Source: Streptomyces sp. NBC_01232 (GTDB lineage Bacteria; Actinomycetota; Actinomycetes; Streptomycetales; Streptomycetaceae). From it: a stretch of DNA of 64,000 nucleotides. The position numbers and the translations under genes were made by a program. The stretch is taken from positions 5,199,001 to 5,263,000 of the forward strand of contig NZ_CP108518.1 of the NCBI RefSeq assembly GCF_035989885.1, written 5' to 3'. Shown here piece after piece: positions 7,745-16,639 of the stretch (the stretch's first letter is position 1; every line of letters begins with the position of its first letter). Below the pieces are notes generated by a model. That model had not been told where the DNA came from. It saw only the letters and a program-made list of their open reading frames with translations, and ran no database searches.

Positions 7745-8860
7745 ATGGGAGTTGACGGGCGGCTACGGGCCGTGGTGGGACTCGCTCAGGCGATGGCCGC
7801 GGCGTGCGCGCCGCGGGACAGCGTGCGGGCGGCCGCGCGGGGGGCCCGCGTGGCGCTGGACGGCTCGTTCGCCGCGATCTCCGCGTGGGAGCGGGAGCGG
7901 GGGCGCCTGCGGGTCCTGGTGAACGAGGGGGAGCGGCGGGCCGGCGAGGAGGAGTTCCCCGAGGACGAGTCGTACCCCGTGCACGACTTTCCCGAGATCA
8001 CCGAGTTCCTGCACGAGCGGTGGGTGGGCGGCGGCGGCCCGCACGCCTGGGTGGAGAGCGCCGTCGGTGACCGGCCGGGGCGGCGCGGGGAGGCCCTGCG
8101 CCGCCGGGGCCGCGGGACCTGCGTGGTGGCGCCCGTCGTGCTCAGCGGGCGGGCCTGGGGTGAGCTGTACGTCGCCCGGGACGAGGGGCTGCCCGACTTC
8201 GACGAGGACGACGCCGAGTTCGCCACCGTGCTCGCCGCCGTGGTCGCGGCCGGTCTCGCGCAGAACGAGCGGCTGGAGGAGGCCCGGCGGCTCGCCTTCA
8301 CCGACCCGCTGACCGGGCTCGCGAACCGGCGGGCGGTCGACATGCGCCTCGACGAGGCCCTGGAGGAGCACCGGCGGACCGGGGTGGTCGTCAGCCTCGT
8401 CGTGTGCGACCTGAACGGCCTGAAGAAGGTCAACGACACCCTCGGCCACGCCATGGGCGACCGGCTGCTGGAGCGGTTCGGGTCGGTCCTGAGCCTGTGC
8501 GGGGCCATGCTGCCCGGATCGCTGGTGGCCCGCCTCGGCGGCGACGAGTTCTGCCTGGTCGGGGTCGGTCCGACGGCGGACGAGATGGTCCGCGTCACCG
8601 AGGAGGTGTGCACCCGGGCCGCCGAGCTGGAACTGGGCGAGGGGGTGGCCTGCGGGGTGGCCTCCACCGGGGATCCGATCGGGCCGGTGAAGTCCTCCCG
8701 GAGGCTCTTCAGGCTCGCGGACGCCGCCCAGTACAAGGCGAAGGCCGCGCGCTCGCCCAAGCCGGTGGTGGCGGGGCGGGACACCGCGGTGGTCCGGCTC
8801 GCGGACGCCGCCGCCCAGGAGGCTCCCGGGGAGCGGCGCCGCTTCCGGGGCCGCCAGTGA
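7745..8860 (+). CDS. GAF-GGDEF diguanylate cyclase
   Basis: A 371-residue cytoplasmic protein with an N-terminal GAF-like sensor domain (about residues 5-175) and a C-terminal GGDEF domain (about 185-345). The active-site motif RLGGDEF is intact, with DPLTGLANRR and the metal-binding DLNGLKKVND motif, so it should make cyclic di-GMP from two GTP. No RxxD inhibitory site is visible five residues before GGDEF. No EAL domain or membrane helix is present. TAGCCT (7733-7738) lies six bases before the ATG at 7745, so the mRNA may be leaderless; a GTG at 7742 is the alternative. In Streptomyces, c-di-GMP controls the BldD developmental checkpoint. Confidence 0.92.
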   Translation: MGVDGRLRAVVGLAQAMAAACAPRDSVRAAARGARVALDGSFAAISAWERERGRLRVLVNEGERRAGEEEFPEDESYPVHDFPEITEFLHERWVGGGGPHAWVESAVGDRPGRRGEALRRRGRGTCVVAPVVLSGRAWGELYVARDEGLPDFDEDDAEFATVLAAVVAAGLAQNERLEEARRLAFTDPLTGLANRRAVDMRLDEALEEHRRTGVVVSLVVCDLNGLKKVNDTLGHAMGDRLLERFGSVLSLCGAMLPGSLVARLGGDEFCLVGVGPTADEMVRVTEEVCTRAAELELGEGVACGVASTGDPIGPVKSSRRLFRLADAAQYKAKAARSPKPVVAGRDTAVVRLADAAAQEAPGERRRFRGRQ

Positions 8861-8925
8861 CCGGCCGCCCGCGGCCCCGGCCCGTAAGGGGTCCAGCCGC
8901 CGCGCGATCGTGACAGGTTCAGCTA

Positions 8926-8961
8926 GTGACATGAAGCGATTCAATCCGTAGGGTGCTGAAT
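8926..8961 (+). promoter_or_regulatory. Promoter for leaderless hutH transcript
   Basis: GTGACA (8926-8931) and TAGGGT (8949-8954) are separated by exactly 17 bases, a clear SigA-family-like promoter. The hutH ATG comes seven bases after the -10 box, at the expected transcription start, and no Shine-Dalgarno sequence precedes it. Confidence 0.75.
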
Positions 8962-10509
8962 ATGGATATGCACACTGTCGTGGTGGGGACGTCCGGGACC
9001 ACTGCCGAGGACGTCATCGCCGTAGCGCGCGGCAACGCGCGGGTCGAGCTCTCCGCCGAGGCGCAGGACGCACTCGCCCGTGCCCGTGAGATCGTCGACG
9101 CCCTCGCCGCCAAGCCCGAGCCCGTCTACGGGGTGTCCACCGGGTTCGGTGCGCTCGCCTCCCGGCACATCAGCCCCGAGCTGCGTGCCCAGCTCCAGCG
9201 CAACATCGTCCGCTCGCACGCCGCCGGCATGGGCCCGCGCGTCGAGCGCGAGGTCGTCCGTGCGCTGATGTTCCTGCGCCTGAAGACCGTCGCCTCCGGT
9301 CACACCGGCGTACGCCCCTCCGTCGCGCAGACCATGGCCGACGTGCTCAACGCCGGGATCACCCCGGTCGTCCACGAGTACGGCTCCCTCGGCTGCTCCG
9401 GCGACCTCGCGCCGCTGTCCCACTGTGCGCTCGCCCTCATGGGCGAGGGTGACGCCGAGGGCCCTGACGGCACCGTCCGCCCCGCCGGCGAGCTGCTCGC
9501 CGAGGCGGGCATCGAGCCCGTCGTGCTCCGCGAGAAGGAGGGCCTGGCCCTCCTCAACGGCACCGACGGCATGCTCGGCATGCTGGTCATGGCGCTCGCC
9601 GACCTCGGCAGGCTCTACACCTCCGCCGACATCACCGCCGCGCTGACGCTGGAGGCGCTGCTCGGCACGGAGAAGGTGCTCCAGCCCGAGCTGCACGCCA
9701 TCCGCCCGCACCCCGGTCAGGGCGCCTCCGCCGCGAACATGGCCGCCGTCCTGAAGGGCTCCGGGCTCGTCCGCCACTACCAGGAGGAGACCGCCCCGCG
9801 CGTGCAGGACGCCTACTCCGTGCGCTGCGCCCCGCAGGTCGCCGGCGCGGGCCGCGACACCATGGCGCACGCCGCCCTGGTCGCCTCCCGCGAGCTGGCC
9901 GCCGCCGTCGACAACCCGGTGGTCCTGCCCGACGGCCGCGTGGAGTCCAACGGCAACTTCCACGGGGCCCCGGTCGCCTACGTGCTGGACTTCCTCGCCA
10001 TCGCGGCCGCCGACCTCGGCTCCATCGCCGAGCGCCGCACCGACCGGCTGCTCGACAAGAACCGCTCGCACGGTCTGCCGCCGTTCCTCGCGGACGACGC
10101 CGGCGTGGACTCCGGTCTGATGATCGCCCAGTACACGCAGGCCGCCCTGGTCAGCGAGATGAAGCGGCTCGCGGTGCCGGCCTCGGCCGACTCGATCCCC
10201 TCCTCCGCCATGCAGGAGGACCACGTCTCGATGGGGTGGTCGGCCGCGCGCAAGCTCCGTACCGCCGTCGACAACCTGACGCGGATCATCGCCATCGAGC
10301 TGTACGCGGCCACCCGCGCCATCGAGCTGCGCCACGGGCTGACCCCCGCCCCGGCCAGCCAGGCCGCGATCGCGGCCGCCCGTGCGGCCGGTGTGGAGGG
10401 TCCCGGGCCGGATCGTTTCCTCGCCCCCGACCTGGCCGCGGCCGACGCGTTCGTCCGCAGCGGCGGCCTCGTCGCCGCCGTGGAGCCGGTGACGGGTCCG
10501 CTCGCCTGA
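8962..10509 (+). CDS. hutH: Histidine ammonia-lyase
   Basis: A 515-residue enzyme that removes ammonia from L-histidine to give urocanate, the first step of histidine catabolism. The family signature is clear: PVYGVSTGFG near residue 50, the MIO-forming triad in GSLGCSGDLAPLSH near residue 145, RTDRLLDKNRSHGLPPFL, and SADSIPSSAMQEDHVSMG near the C-terminus. The triad is Cys-Ser-Gly rather than the common Ala-Ser-Gly; I recall the same in other Streptomyces HutH sequences. The start MDMHTVVVGTSG is placed at 8962, as promoter spacing indicates a leaderless message. No other hut genes adjoin it. Confidence 0.97.
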   Translation: MDMHTVVVGTSGTTAEDVIAVARGNARVELSAEAQDALARAREIVDALAAKPEPVYGVSTGFGALASRHISPELRAQLQRNIVRSHAAGMGPRVEREVVRALMFLRLKTVASGHTGVRPSVAQTMADVLNAGITPVVHEYGSLGCSGDLAPLSHCALALMGEGDAEGPDGTVRPAGELLAEAGIEPVVLREKEGLALLNGTDGMLGMLVMALADLGRLYTSADITAALTLEALLGTEKVLQPELHAIRPHPGQGASAANMAAVLKGSGLVRHYQEETAPRVQDAYSVRCAPQVAGAGRDTMAHAALVASRELAAAVDNPVVLPDGRVESNGNFHGAPVAYVLDFLAIAAADLGSIAERRTDRLLDKNRSHGLPPFLADDAGVDSGLMIAQYTQAALVSEMKRLAVPASADSIPSSAMQEDHVSMGWSAARKLRTAVDNLTRIIAIELYAATRAIELRHGLTPAPASQAAIAAARAAGVEGPGPDRFLAPDLAAADAFVRSGGLVAAVEPVTGPLA

Positions 10510-10524
10510 CGAAGGCTGCGTACG

Positions 10525-10570
10525 CGGCGAAGGGCCGCCCCGGGATCCGTCCCGGGGCGGCCCTTCGCCG
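10525..10570. terminator. Strong bidirectional hairpin after hutH
   Basis: Arms 10525-10545 and 10550-10570 pair perfectly over 21 bases around a TCCG tetraloop. It lies between the convergent hutH and the LAxTG protein gene, so it can end both transcripts. Confidence 0.9.
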
Positions 10571-10573
10571 TGG

Positions 10574-10912
10574 TCAGGGCGTGTGCGAGCGGCGGACCGA
10601 GAAGGCGACGAACCCGGCCCCGACGCCGAGGAAGAGCGTGCCGCCCAGGAGATAGGGGGTGGTGTCGACGGATCCGGTGGCGGCGAGCAGCGGCTGCGCG
10701 GCCGGTTCGGCGGAGGTCCCCGTGACCGTTCCGGGGGCGCCGGAGGAGTCGGTGGCGTCGGTGGCCGTTCCCGCGGCGTTCGCGCCCGTGGGCACGCCTG
10801 AGCGGGTCTCCGTGGCCCCCGGTGAGGTCGCGCCCGCGGAGGGCACGAACCACAGGGCGGCGAGGAGGGTGGTCGCTCCGAGAGCGGTGAGCAGCGGTCG
10901 GCGTGCGGACAC
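10574..10912 (-). CDS. Secreted LAxTG sortase substrate, small cell-wall protein
   Basis: A 112-residue protein with an N-terminal signal peptide (about residues 1-28, cleavage near SAGA), a Ser/Thr/Ala/Gly-rich unstructured middle, and a C-terminal sorting signal: LLAATG, a hydrophobic helix (about 84-104) and a basic RRSHTP tail. The LAxTG motif is the one recognised by class E sortases in Streptomyces, so covalent attachment to peptidoglycan is likely. There is no globular domain, so it may serve as a surface linker or spacer. The gene is convergent with hutH. Confidence in sorting is good; function is unknown. Confidence 0.8.
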   Translation of the reverse strand: MSARRPLLTALGATTLLAALWFVPSAGATSPGATETRSGVPTGANAAGTATDATDSSGAPGTVTGTSAEPAAQPLLAATGSVDTTPYLLGGTLFLGVGAGFVAFSVRRSHTP

Positions 10913-11019
10913 GGTGCGATCCCCCTTGTGGCAGCAGCGAATTGGCCGTGTGCGGTGATGCTACGGAAAGGGGCGGGTCGTGGGAAAGTCGGGGCTGCCG
11001 CGGGCTTACTCTCCGTCGT

Positions 11020-11361
11020 ATGAACTCTTCTGAGACATCACGATACGTACGGCTTCGGGTGGATTTGGTTCTTGAGGTGCCGGACGTTCAGGCACTCACC
11101 GGAGCCGCCCTCGCGCACATCAAGGCCGACGAGTTCATGCCGGACGAGGAGCGCGGCCACGCCGAGTCCGCCGTCCGGGAGGACGAGTCGGAGGCCCTCG
11201 CCTACCTTGTCGACCCCACTGACCTGGTCGCGGAGATCCCTGGCGTGGAGCTCGCCCAGGCCTCCTGGAGCAGCGAGCCCGTCGAATACGACCCCGAGTC
11301 GATGGAGTGGGACCTGGACGAGGAAGATGGGGACTTCGACGAGGAACCCGACAACGCCTGA
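11020..11361 (+). CDS. Acidic conserved hypothetical protein
   Basis: A 113-residue, very acidic protein with no membrane segment or signal peptide. The first ~85 residues could form a small alpha/beta domain (YVRLRVDLVLEVPDV, then a helix-rich segment); the last 25 are mostly Asp and Glu. TACTCT (11007-11012) lies seven bases before the ATG and no ribosome-binding site is visible, which suggests a leaderless mRNA. A longer in-frame start at 10903 would include sequence without conservation character. I do not recognise the family. It precedes a transpeptidase lipoprotein gene by 133 bases. Confidence 0.72.
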   Translation: MNSSETSRYVRLRVDLVLEVPDVQALTGAALAHIKADEFMPDEERGHAESAVREDESEALAYLVDPTDLVAEIPGVELAQASWSSEPVEYDPESMEWDLDEEDGDFDEEPDNA

Positions 11362-11494
11362 CCGTGTGGTGGCCCACATCCCAACGGAATGTGGAACCGG
11401 CCCGCGCCGTTAACGCGTTGTCAGGACCAGGCAGGGGGTTCGTCCCCCTGCCGGGCCAATCCCGGGACGGCGGCGTTCCGGGTATCCGGCAACG

Positions 11495-12766
11495 ATGGAG
11501 TGGCGTGTGAGGACGGACAGTAAGCGGCGGAGAAGGTCCCTGGTGGCCATATCCGCCGTTCTCGGTGGGGTACTGGTGCTCTCGGCGTGCGGCGGCGGGG
11601 ACGACGACAAGCCGAAGGGCAAGGGCGATTCCGCCAGCGCCCAGGCGGACGTCGACGCGGCGGCGGCCAAGGATGCTTCCAAGGCCAAAATAACCATCAC
11701 GCCGAAGGACGGCGCCACCAACGTCGGCCTCAACGACGCGGCCAATGTCGCCGTGACCGACGGCACGTTGACCCTGGTCGAGCTCAAGACCAGCGAGGGC
11801 GCGGCCGTGGCAGGCAAGATCGCCGCCGACGGCAAGAGCTGGAAGCCCGACGCCGCGCTGAAGCGCTCCACGAAGTACGCGCTGGCGGCGACGGCCAAGG
11901 ACGCCGACGGCAAGGAGGCGCACGAGAACGCCTCCTTCACCACCGTCTCGCCGGAGAACAGCTTCGTCGGCTCGTTCATACCGGACGACGGCCAGACGGT
12001 CGGTGTGGGCATGCCGGTCTCGATCTCCTTCAACAAGCCGATCAAGGACCAGAAGGCCGTCCAGGCGGCGATCACCGTCACCTCCAGCAGCGGTCAGGAA
12101 GTCGTCGGCCACTGGTTCGGCGCGCAGCGCCTGGACTTCCGCCCGGAGCAGTACTGGCAGGCGAACTCCACCGTCACGATGAAGCTGGCACTGGAGGGCG
12201 TCCAGGGCGCTCCCGGCGTCCAGGGCGTCCAGAACAAGACCGTCACCTTCAAGATCGGCCGCAGCCAGGTCTCCACGGTCGACACGAAGACCAAGAAGAT
12301 GACGGTCACCCGGGACGGCGCGGTCCTCAAGACCATTCCGATCTCGGCGGGCTCCCCGGAGAACCCGACCTACAACGGCCAGATGGTGATCTCCGAGAAG
12401 TTCAAGGAGACCCGGATGGACGGCTCGACCGTGGGCTTCAAGGACAGTGAGGGCAAGGGCGAGTACGACATCAAGGACGTCCCGCACGCCATGCGCCTGT
12501 CCCAGTCCGGCACCTTCCTCCACGGCAACTACTGGGGTGCTGACTCGGTCTTCGGCAGCGCGAACACGAGCCACGGCTGTGTCGGCCTGAACGACGTCAA
12601 GGGCGCGGGCGACCCGAACCAGCCGGCCGCCTGGTTCTACGACAACTCGCTCATCGGCGACGTGGTCACCGTGGTGAACTCCCCGGACAAGACCATCAAG
12701 CCGGACAACGGCCTCAACGGCTGGAACATGAGCTGGGCGGAGTGGAAGGCCGGCGCGGCCGTCTGA
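11495..12766 (+). CDS. L,D-transpeptidase lipoprotein (YkuD domain with Ig-like repeats)
   Basis: A 423-residue exported lipoprotein: basic N-terminus, hydrophobic helix and lipobox LSAC with the lipidated Cys near residue 32. A Lys/Asp/Ala-rich stretch follows, then two Ig-like domains (about 65-150 and 150-265) and a YkuD catalytic domain (about 265-395). The catalytic motif is present: HGNYW and, further on, NTSHGCVGLND, with the nucleophilic Cys. Such enzymes make 3-3 cross-links between meso- or LL-diaminopimelate residues in peptidoglycan, outside the membrane. A GTG at 11506 is a possible alternative start. A hairpin follows the gene. Confidence 0.93.
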   Translation: MEWRVRTDSKRRRRSLVAISAVLGGVLVLSACGGGDDDKPKGKGDSASAQADVDAAAAKDASKAKITITPKDGATNVGLNDAANVAVTDGTLTLVELKTSEGAAVAGKIAADGKSWKPDAALKRSTKYALAATAKDADGKEAHENASFTTVSPENSFVGSFIPDDGQTVGVGMPVSISFNKPIKDQKAVQAAITVTSSSGQEVVGHWFGAQRLDFRPEQYWQANSTVTMKLALEGVQGAPGVQGVQNKTVTFKIGRSQVSTVDTKTKKMTVTRDGAVLKTIPISAGSPENPTYNGQMVISEKFKETRMDGSTVGFKDSEGKGEYDIKDVPHAMRLSQSGTFLHGNYWGADSVFGSANTSHGCVGLNDVKGAGDPNQPAAWFYDNSLIGDVVTVVNSPDKTIKPDNGLNGWNMSWAEWKAGAAV

Positions 12767-12784
12767 CACCCCCGGAACGCGACG

Positions 12785-12826
12785 GACGAACGGCGGGGAT
12801 CCCTCACGGGGTCCCCGCCGTTCGTC
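12785..12826 (+). terminator. Hairpin terminator after L,D-transpeptidase gene
   Basis: Fifteen-base arms (12785-12799 and 12812-12826) pair perfectly around a 12-base loop, 19 bases after the stop codon. No T-tract follows. Confidence 0.85.
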
Positions 12827-12875
12827 GTGGGAAACCGCCGGATTCCCCGCCGCGAGATCATCTAGGGTCCCCGGT

Positions 12876-13868
12876 ATGACCGTCCGCGCGCTGCCGCTGC
12901 CCCCCACCGATGCCGAAGTCGACGCCTGGACCGCCGTCCTCGCCGCCGCCCAGGCCGTCGACCTGCCGCAGGGGCCGCCGCCCGCCCGGACGGAAGTGGC
13001 CGGACGGCTGCGCGTCACGCCGGCGCGCGGCCGCGCCGCCCTCTGGACCGCGGACGGGGGAACGGGCGTGGCGGCCCTGCTGCTGTTCACGGACGAGGCC
13101 AACGCGCACACCGCCTTCCTCGACGTGCTCGCCGTACGCCCGGACGCCCGCCGCCGGGGCCTGGGCCGGGCCCTGTGGGAGCAGGTCCGGGCCGAGCTGC
13201 TCGCGCAGGGCCGGACCTCGGTCTCGACGCTGGTGGACCTGGGCGGGCCCGGGCAGGCGTTCGCGGAGTCCCTCGGATTCGAGAACGTACTGCCCATGGC
13301 CTGGTACGAGCAGGACGTGCGGCCGCAGCGGCCCCGGGACGGGGACTTCGCCCCGGACGCCCCTGCTTGCGCCAGCGCCGTAGCCCCCGGGTACGAGCTG
13401 CACGCCTGGCACGGCCGCGTGCCGGACGACTGGGCGGGACCGCTCGCCACGGCGCACGGGGCGATGGAGGACGCGCCCATGGGGGACATCGACGAGAAGA
13501 CCGAGCGCTGGACGCCGCAGCGACTGCACGCCTCGCACCGGCTGATCCTGGACCGGGGCGGCGAGATCACCACGGTCGCCGCGGTGACCGGGGAGGGTGA
13601 GGTGGCCGCGTACACGGAACTGGTCCTCCCCGACCCGGCCGGCCCGCGCGCCCTCCAGTACGACACGGTCGTCGCCCCCGCCCACCGGGGCCACGGTCTG
13701 GGCGGCGCGGTCAAGCGGCACATGCTGGAGCTGGCCCTCCACCGCTACCCCGGCCTGCGCCGGATCGACACGACGGTGGCCGACGAGAACATCCCGATGC
13801 GGGCGGTGAACGAGCGCCTGGGTTACCGCCGGGCCCGCCCCGCGGCCTACTACCAGCTCAGCCTTTAG
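12876..13868 (+). CDS. Tandem GNAT N-acetyltransferase
   Basis: A 330-residue protein with two GNAT folds. The first (residues ~1-145) carries the acetyl-CoA pyrophosphate loop RRRGLGRALW; the second (~165-330) carries HRGHGLGGAVKRH. This double arrangement resembles mycothiol synthase and aminoglycoside-type tandem acetyltransferases, but mycothiol synthase itself is not evident. Substrate is unknown. TAGGGT (12863-12868) lies seven bases before the ATG, so the transcript is probably leaderless. The 3' end overlaps the convergent regulator gene by 11 bases. Confidence 0.88.
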   Translation: MTVRALPLPPTDAEVDAWTAVLAAAQAVDLPQGPPPARTEVAGRLRVTPARGRAALWTADGGTGVAALLLFTDEANAHTAFLDVLAVRPDARRRGLGRALWEQVRAELLAQGRTSVSTLVDLGGPGQAFAESLGFENVLPMAWYEQDVRPQRPRDGDFAPDAPACASAVAPGYELHAWHGRVPDDWAGPLATAHGAMEDAPMGDIDEKTERWTPQRLHASHRLILDRGGEITTVAAVTGEGEVAAYTELVLPDPAGPRALQYDTVVAPAHRGHGLGGAVKRHMLELALHRYPGLRRIDTTVADENIPMRAVNERLGYRRARPAAYYQLSL

Positions 13869-14742
13869 CCGCCGGGTTCCGCGCCCCGGCCTCCTGCGAC
13901 GGGGCCGACCACGACGACAGCAGACGCAGGGCGTCCGCCGACGGGGAGCCGGGGACGGCGTGGAAGGTGACCAGGGACTGCGCCGGGTCGTCCGGCAGCG
14001 TCAGCGTCTCGAAGGACAGCCGCATCTCACCCACGAGCGGGTGCCGCAGCAGCTTCTCCCCGTGCGTCTTGTCCGCCACCGTGTGCGCCGCCCACAGCCG
14101 CCGGAACTCCTCGTTCTTCACCGACAGCTCACCGACCAGGGCCGACAGCCGCTCGTCGTCCGGGTGCTGACCCGCGTACATCCGCAGATTGCTCACCACC
14201 TCGCACGCCCGGCACTCCCACTCCCCGTACAGCTCCGCCGTCGCCGGGTCCAGGAACACCAGCCGCACCAGGTTCCGTTCGGCGGCCGGCAGCGCCCCGA
14301 AGTCCCCGAAGACCGCGGCTGCCAGCCGGTTCCATCCGATGACGTCCTGCCGGTGCCCGACGAGGTACGCCGGTACGCCGCACATCGCGTCCATCAGCGT
14401 CCGCAGCTCCGGACGCACCTCCTGCGGCCGCCGGCTCTGGCGGCGCCGGTGCGCCTTGGGCCGGGCCAGGTCCATCAGGTGCGCCCGCTCGGTCCCGTCC
14501 AGCCGCAGGGCCCGCGCGAGCGCGTCCAGCACCTCCACCGACACGTTGTGCCCGTCGCGCTGCTCCAGCCGCGTGTAGTACGCGACCGACACCCCCGCCA
14601 GCTGCGCCAGTTCCTCACGGCGCAGCCCGGGCACGCGCCGCCGGCGCCCGTAGTCCCGCAGGCCCACGTCCTCGGGGCGCAGCCGCGCACGGCGGGAGCG
14701 GAGGAACTCGCCGAGGCAGGCTCGCTGATCAAGCTGGTCCAT
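13858..14742 (-). CDS. XRE-family regulator with MmyB-like ligand-binding domain
   Basis: A 294-residue regulator. The N-terminal helix-turn-helix (about 30-90) contains [20 protein letters not shown], characteristic of this group, followed by TRLEQRDG. The C-terminal ~180 residues match the MmyB-like ligand-binding fold, including the DVIGWN and HPLVGEM segments. Members usually control a neighbouring, divergently transcribed oxidoreductase and bind small hydrophobic ligands. Here the neighbour is a zinc alcohol dehydrogenase 164 bases away, which fits. The ATG at 14742 gives the normal N-terminus; the frame extends upstream to 14850 without family resemblance. Confidence 0.9.
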   Translation of the reverse strand: MDQLDQRACLGEFLRSRRARLRPEDVGLRDYGRRRRVPGLRREELAQLAGVSVAYYTRLEQRDGHNVSVEVLDALARALRLDGTERAHLMDLARPKAHRRRQSRRPQEVRPELRTLMDAMCGVPAYLVGHRQDVIGWNRLAAAVFGDFGALPAAERNLVRLVFLDPATAELYGEWECRACEVVSNLRMYAGQHPDDERLSALVGELSVKNEEFRRLWAAHTVADKTHGEKLLRHPLVGEMRLSFETLTLPDDPAQSLVTFHAVPGSPSADALRLLSSWSAPSQEAGARNPAAKG

Positions 14743-14906
14743 CCCGCCAGTATCCCCGGGCGGCGGGTCGCGGAGCAGGCGTGAGCCTGACCCCGTCAGG
14801 GGTAGGTTCGCCAGTCGTAGGAAGGACAGGGGGCTGGGCGGATGCCGCACGGACGGGCAGCGTGGGGGCCGTTGCAGACGTAGGCCACCGTTCGAGGAGC
14901 ACCCCC

Positions 14907-15998
14907 ATGTCCGTCACCCCCACCGCCCAGGCCGCCGCTGCCGCCTCTGCCGCCCCCGCGACCCGGGTCGCCGCGTACGCCGCTCCCGCCGCAGGGGCTC
15001 CGCTGGAGCGCACCACCATCGTGCGCCGCCCCGTCGGCGAGCACGACGTCCTCATCGACATCAAGTACTCCGGCATCTGCCACTCCGACATCCACCAGGT
15101 GCGCGACGGATGGGGCGAGGGCATCTACCCGATGGTCCCCGGCCACGAGATCGCCGGAGTCGTCTCCGAGGTCGGCGCGGCCGTCACCCGCTTCTCCGTC
15201 GGGGACCGGGTGGGCGTCGGCTGCTTCGTCGACTCCTGCCGCCGTTGCGAGTACTGCCTTCGGGGCCAGGAGCAGTACTGCGTCGAGGGCATGACCGGCA
15301 CCTACAACGCCCTCGACCGCGACGGCGAGCCCACGTACGGCGGTTACTCCACCCACCTCGTCGTCGACGAGAAGTACACCGTCCGCATCCCGGACGGCCT
15401 CTCCCTCGACGTCGCCGCCCCGCTGCTGTGCGCCGGCATCACTCTCTACTCCCCGCTCAGGCACTGGCAGGCGGGCCCCGGCAAGAAGGTCGCCGTCGTC
15501 GGCCTCGGCGGCCTCGGCCACATCGGCGTGAAGATCGCGCACGCGCTCGGCGCGGAGGTCACCGTCCTGTCGCAGACCCTCCGCAAGAAGGAGGACGCCC
15601 TGAAGCTGGGCGCCACCCACTTCCACGCCACCGGCGACGGGGCGGCCTTCGATGAACTGGCCGGCCGGTTCGACCTGGTCCTGTCCACCGTCTCCGCGCC
15701 CCTCGGCCTGGACGCCTACCTCGGCCTGCTGAAGGTCGACGGGGCCCTGGTGAACGTCGGCGCTCCGGAGGAGCAGGTCTCGCTCAACCTCTTCTCCGTC
15801 ATCACCGGCCGCAAGACCCTCGCCGGGTCGATGATCGGCGGGGTCGCCGAGACCCAGGAGATGCTCGACTTCTGCGCCGGGCACGGACTGGGCGCCGAGA
15901 TCGAGCTGATCCGCGCCGATCAGATCAACGAGGCGTACGAGCGGGTGCTGGCGAGCGACGTGCGCTACCGCTTCGTGATCGACGCGTCGACGATCTGA
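14907..15998 (+). CDS. Zinc-dependent alcohol dehydrogenase, YahK/cinnamyl-type
   Basis: A 363-residue medium-chain dehydrogenase reducing aldehydes or oxidising alcohols with NADP(H). The catalytic zinc site is visible in SGICHSD and PGHEIAG; the structural zinc ligands are four Cys in the segment [15 protein letters not shown]. The nucleotide-binding loop is [11 protein letters not shown]. The first ~25 residues are Ala/Pro-rich and probably disordered. GAGGAG lies eight bases before the ATG. Divergent orientation from an XRE/MmyB regulator suggests control by that protein, possibly in response to an aldehyde. Confidence 0.93.
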   Translation: MSVTPTAQAAAAASAAPATRVAAYAAPAAGAPLERTTIVRRPVGEHDVLIDIKYSGICHSDIHQVRDGWGEGIYPMVPGHEIAGVVSEVGAAVTRFSVGDRVGVGCFVDSCRRCEYCLRGQEQYCVEGMTGTYNALDRDGEPTYGGYSTHLVVDEKYTVRIPDGLSLDVAAPLLCAGITLYSPLRHWQAGPGKKVAVVGLGGLGHIGVKIAHALGAEVTVLSQTLRKKEDALKLGATHFHATGDGAAFDELAGRFDLVLSTVSAPLGLDAYLGLLKVDGALVNVGAPEEQVSLNLFSVITGRKTLAGSMIGGVAETQEMLDFCAGHGLGAEIELIRADQINEAYERVLASDVRYRFVIDASTI

Positions 15999-16130
15999 CG
16001 TGGGGGCCGCGTCCGGCGAGCGGTGCCCGGCCGCGGCGTCTTCCCTCCCGGCCACGGCCACCCCGACCGGACGCGGACGCCCGCTCCTCCCGCTCCTCCT
16101 TCGACCAGACCTCGTGGGCCCGGGCCCAGG

Positions 16131-16634
16131 TCACGGTCGGGTGAGACGCCCCTGCCCGGCGGGCCACCTGAAGACGTAGCGATTCGCGCCGCGGTCGAAG
16201 TGCGCGCGCACCGGATGCGGCGCGAGCCCGAACTCCTCCTCGGCCCACCGCAGGAGCGCCGCGGCCAGCCCCTCCGGCTGGAAGTCGGCCTCGGGGAACA
16301 GCACCCGGTCCACCGTGACCAGCGTGTGGGCGCAGGGCCCCCGCGCGGCGAGCGCCGGACCCGCGAGGGCCAGTCCGCGGCGCAGCCACGCCGCCTCCCC
16401 GGCGGTGAGCCGCTTGCCCCGCCGGTCCGAAGGCGGATGGGCGAGGACGGGGGAGACGTCCAGCCACACCCCGTCCGCCACCCGCTCACCGGTTACCGGC
16501 ACTCCGGCGCCCACCGACGCCGAGGCCGTCAGCTCGACCCAGATGCCCCAGGCGCCGAGGCGCAGCCGGTACCGGGTCGTGCGCGGGGACCCCACGAACG
16601 GCTGCTCGGGCCCGTGCGCGGGGTCGGCGGGCAC
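16131..16634 (-). CDS. Hypothetical protein downstream of msrA
   Basis: A 167-residue soluble protein of unrecognised family. Visible features are a beta-rich N-terminal part (TTRYRLRLGAWGIWVEL) and a later helical part with HTLVTVDRVLFPEADFQPEGL and a Tyr/Phe-containing C-terminus. The GTG at 16634 lies only five bases past the msrA stop, so the gene is probably translated in the msrA operon; a longer frame reaching 17102 is an out-of-frame shadow of msrA. No signal peptide or membrane segment is visible. The link to methionine oxidation rests only on position. Confidence 0.7.
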   Translation of the reverse strand: MPADPAHGPEQPFVGSPRTTRYRLRLGAWGIWVELTASASVGAGVPVTGERVADGVWLDVSPVLAHPPSDRRGKRLTAGEAAWLRRGLALAGPALAARGPCAHTLVTVDRVLFPEADFQPEGLAAALLRWAEEEFGLAPHPVRAHFDRGANRYVFRWPAGQGRLTRP

Positions 16635-16639
16635 CGAGG

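Noticed and set aside
12876-13868. Tandem GNAT considered as mycothiol synthase MshD
   Set aside because: Two GNAT folds fit, but the MshD-specific segments were not evident and the context is unrelated to mycothiol genes.
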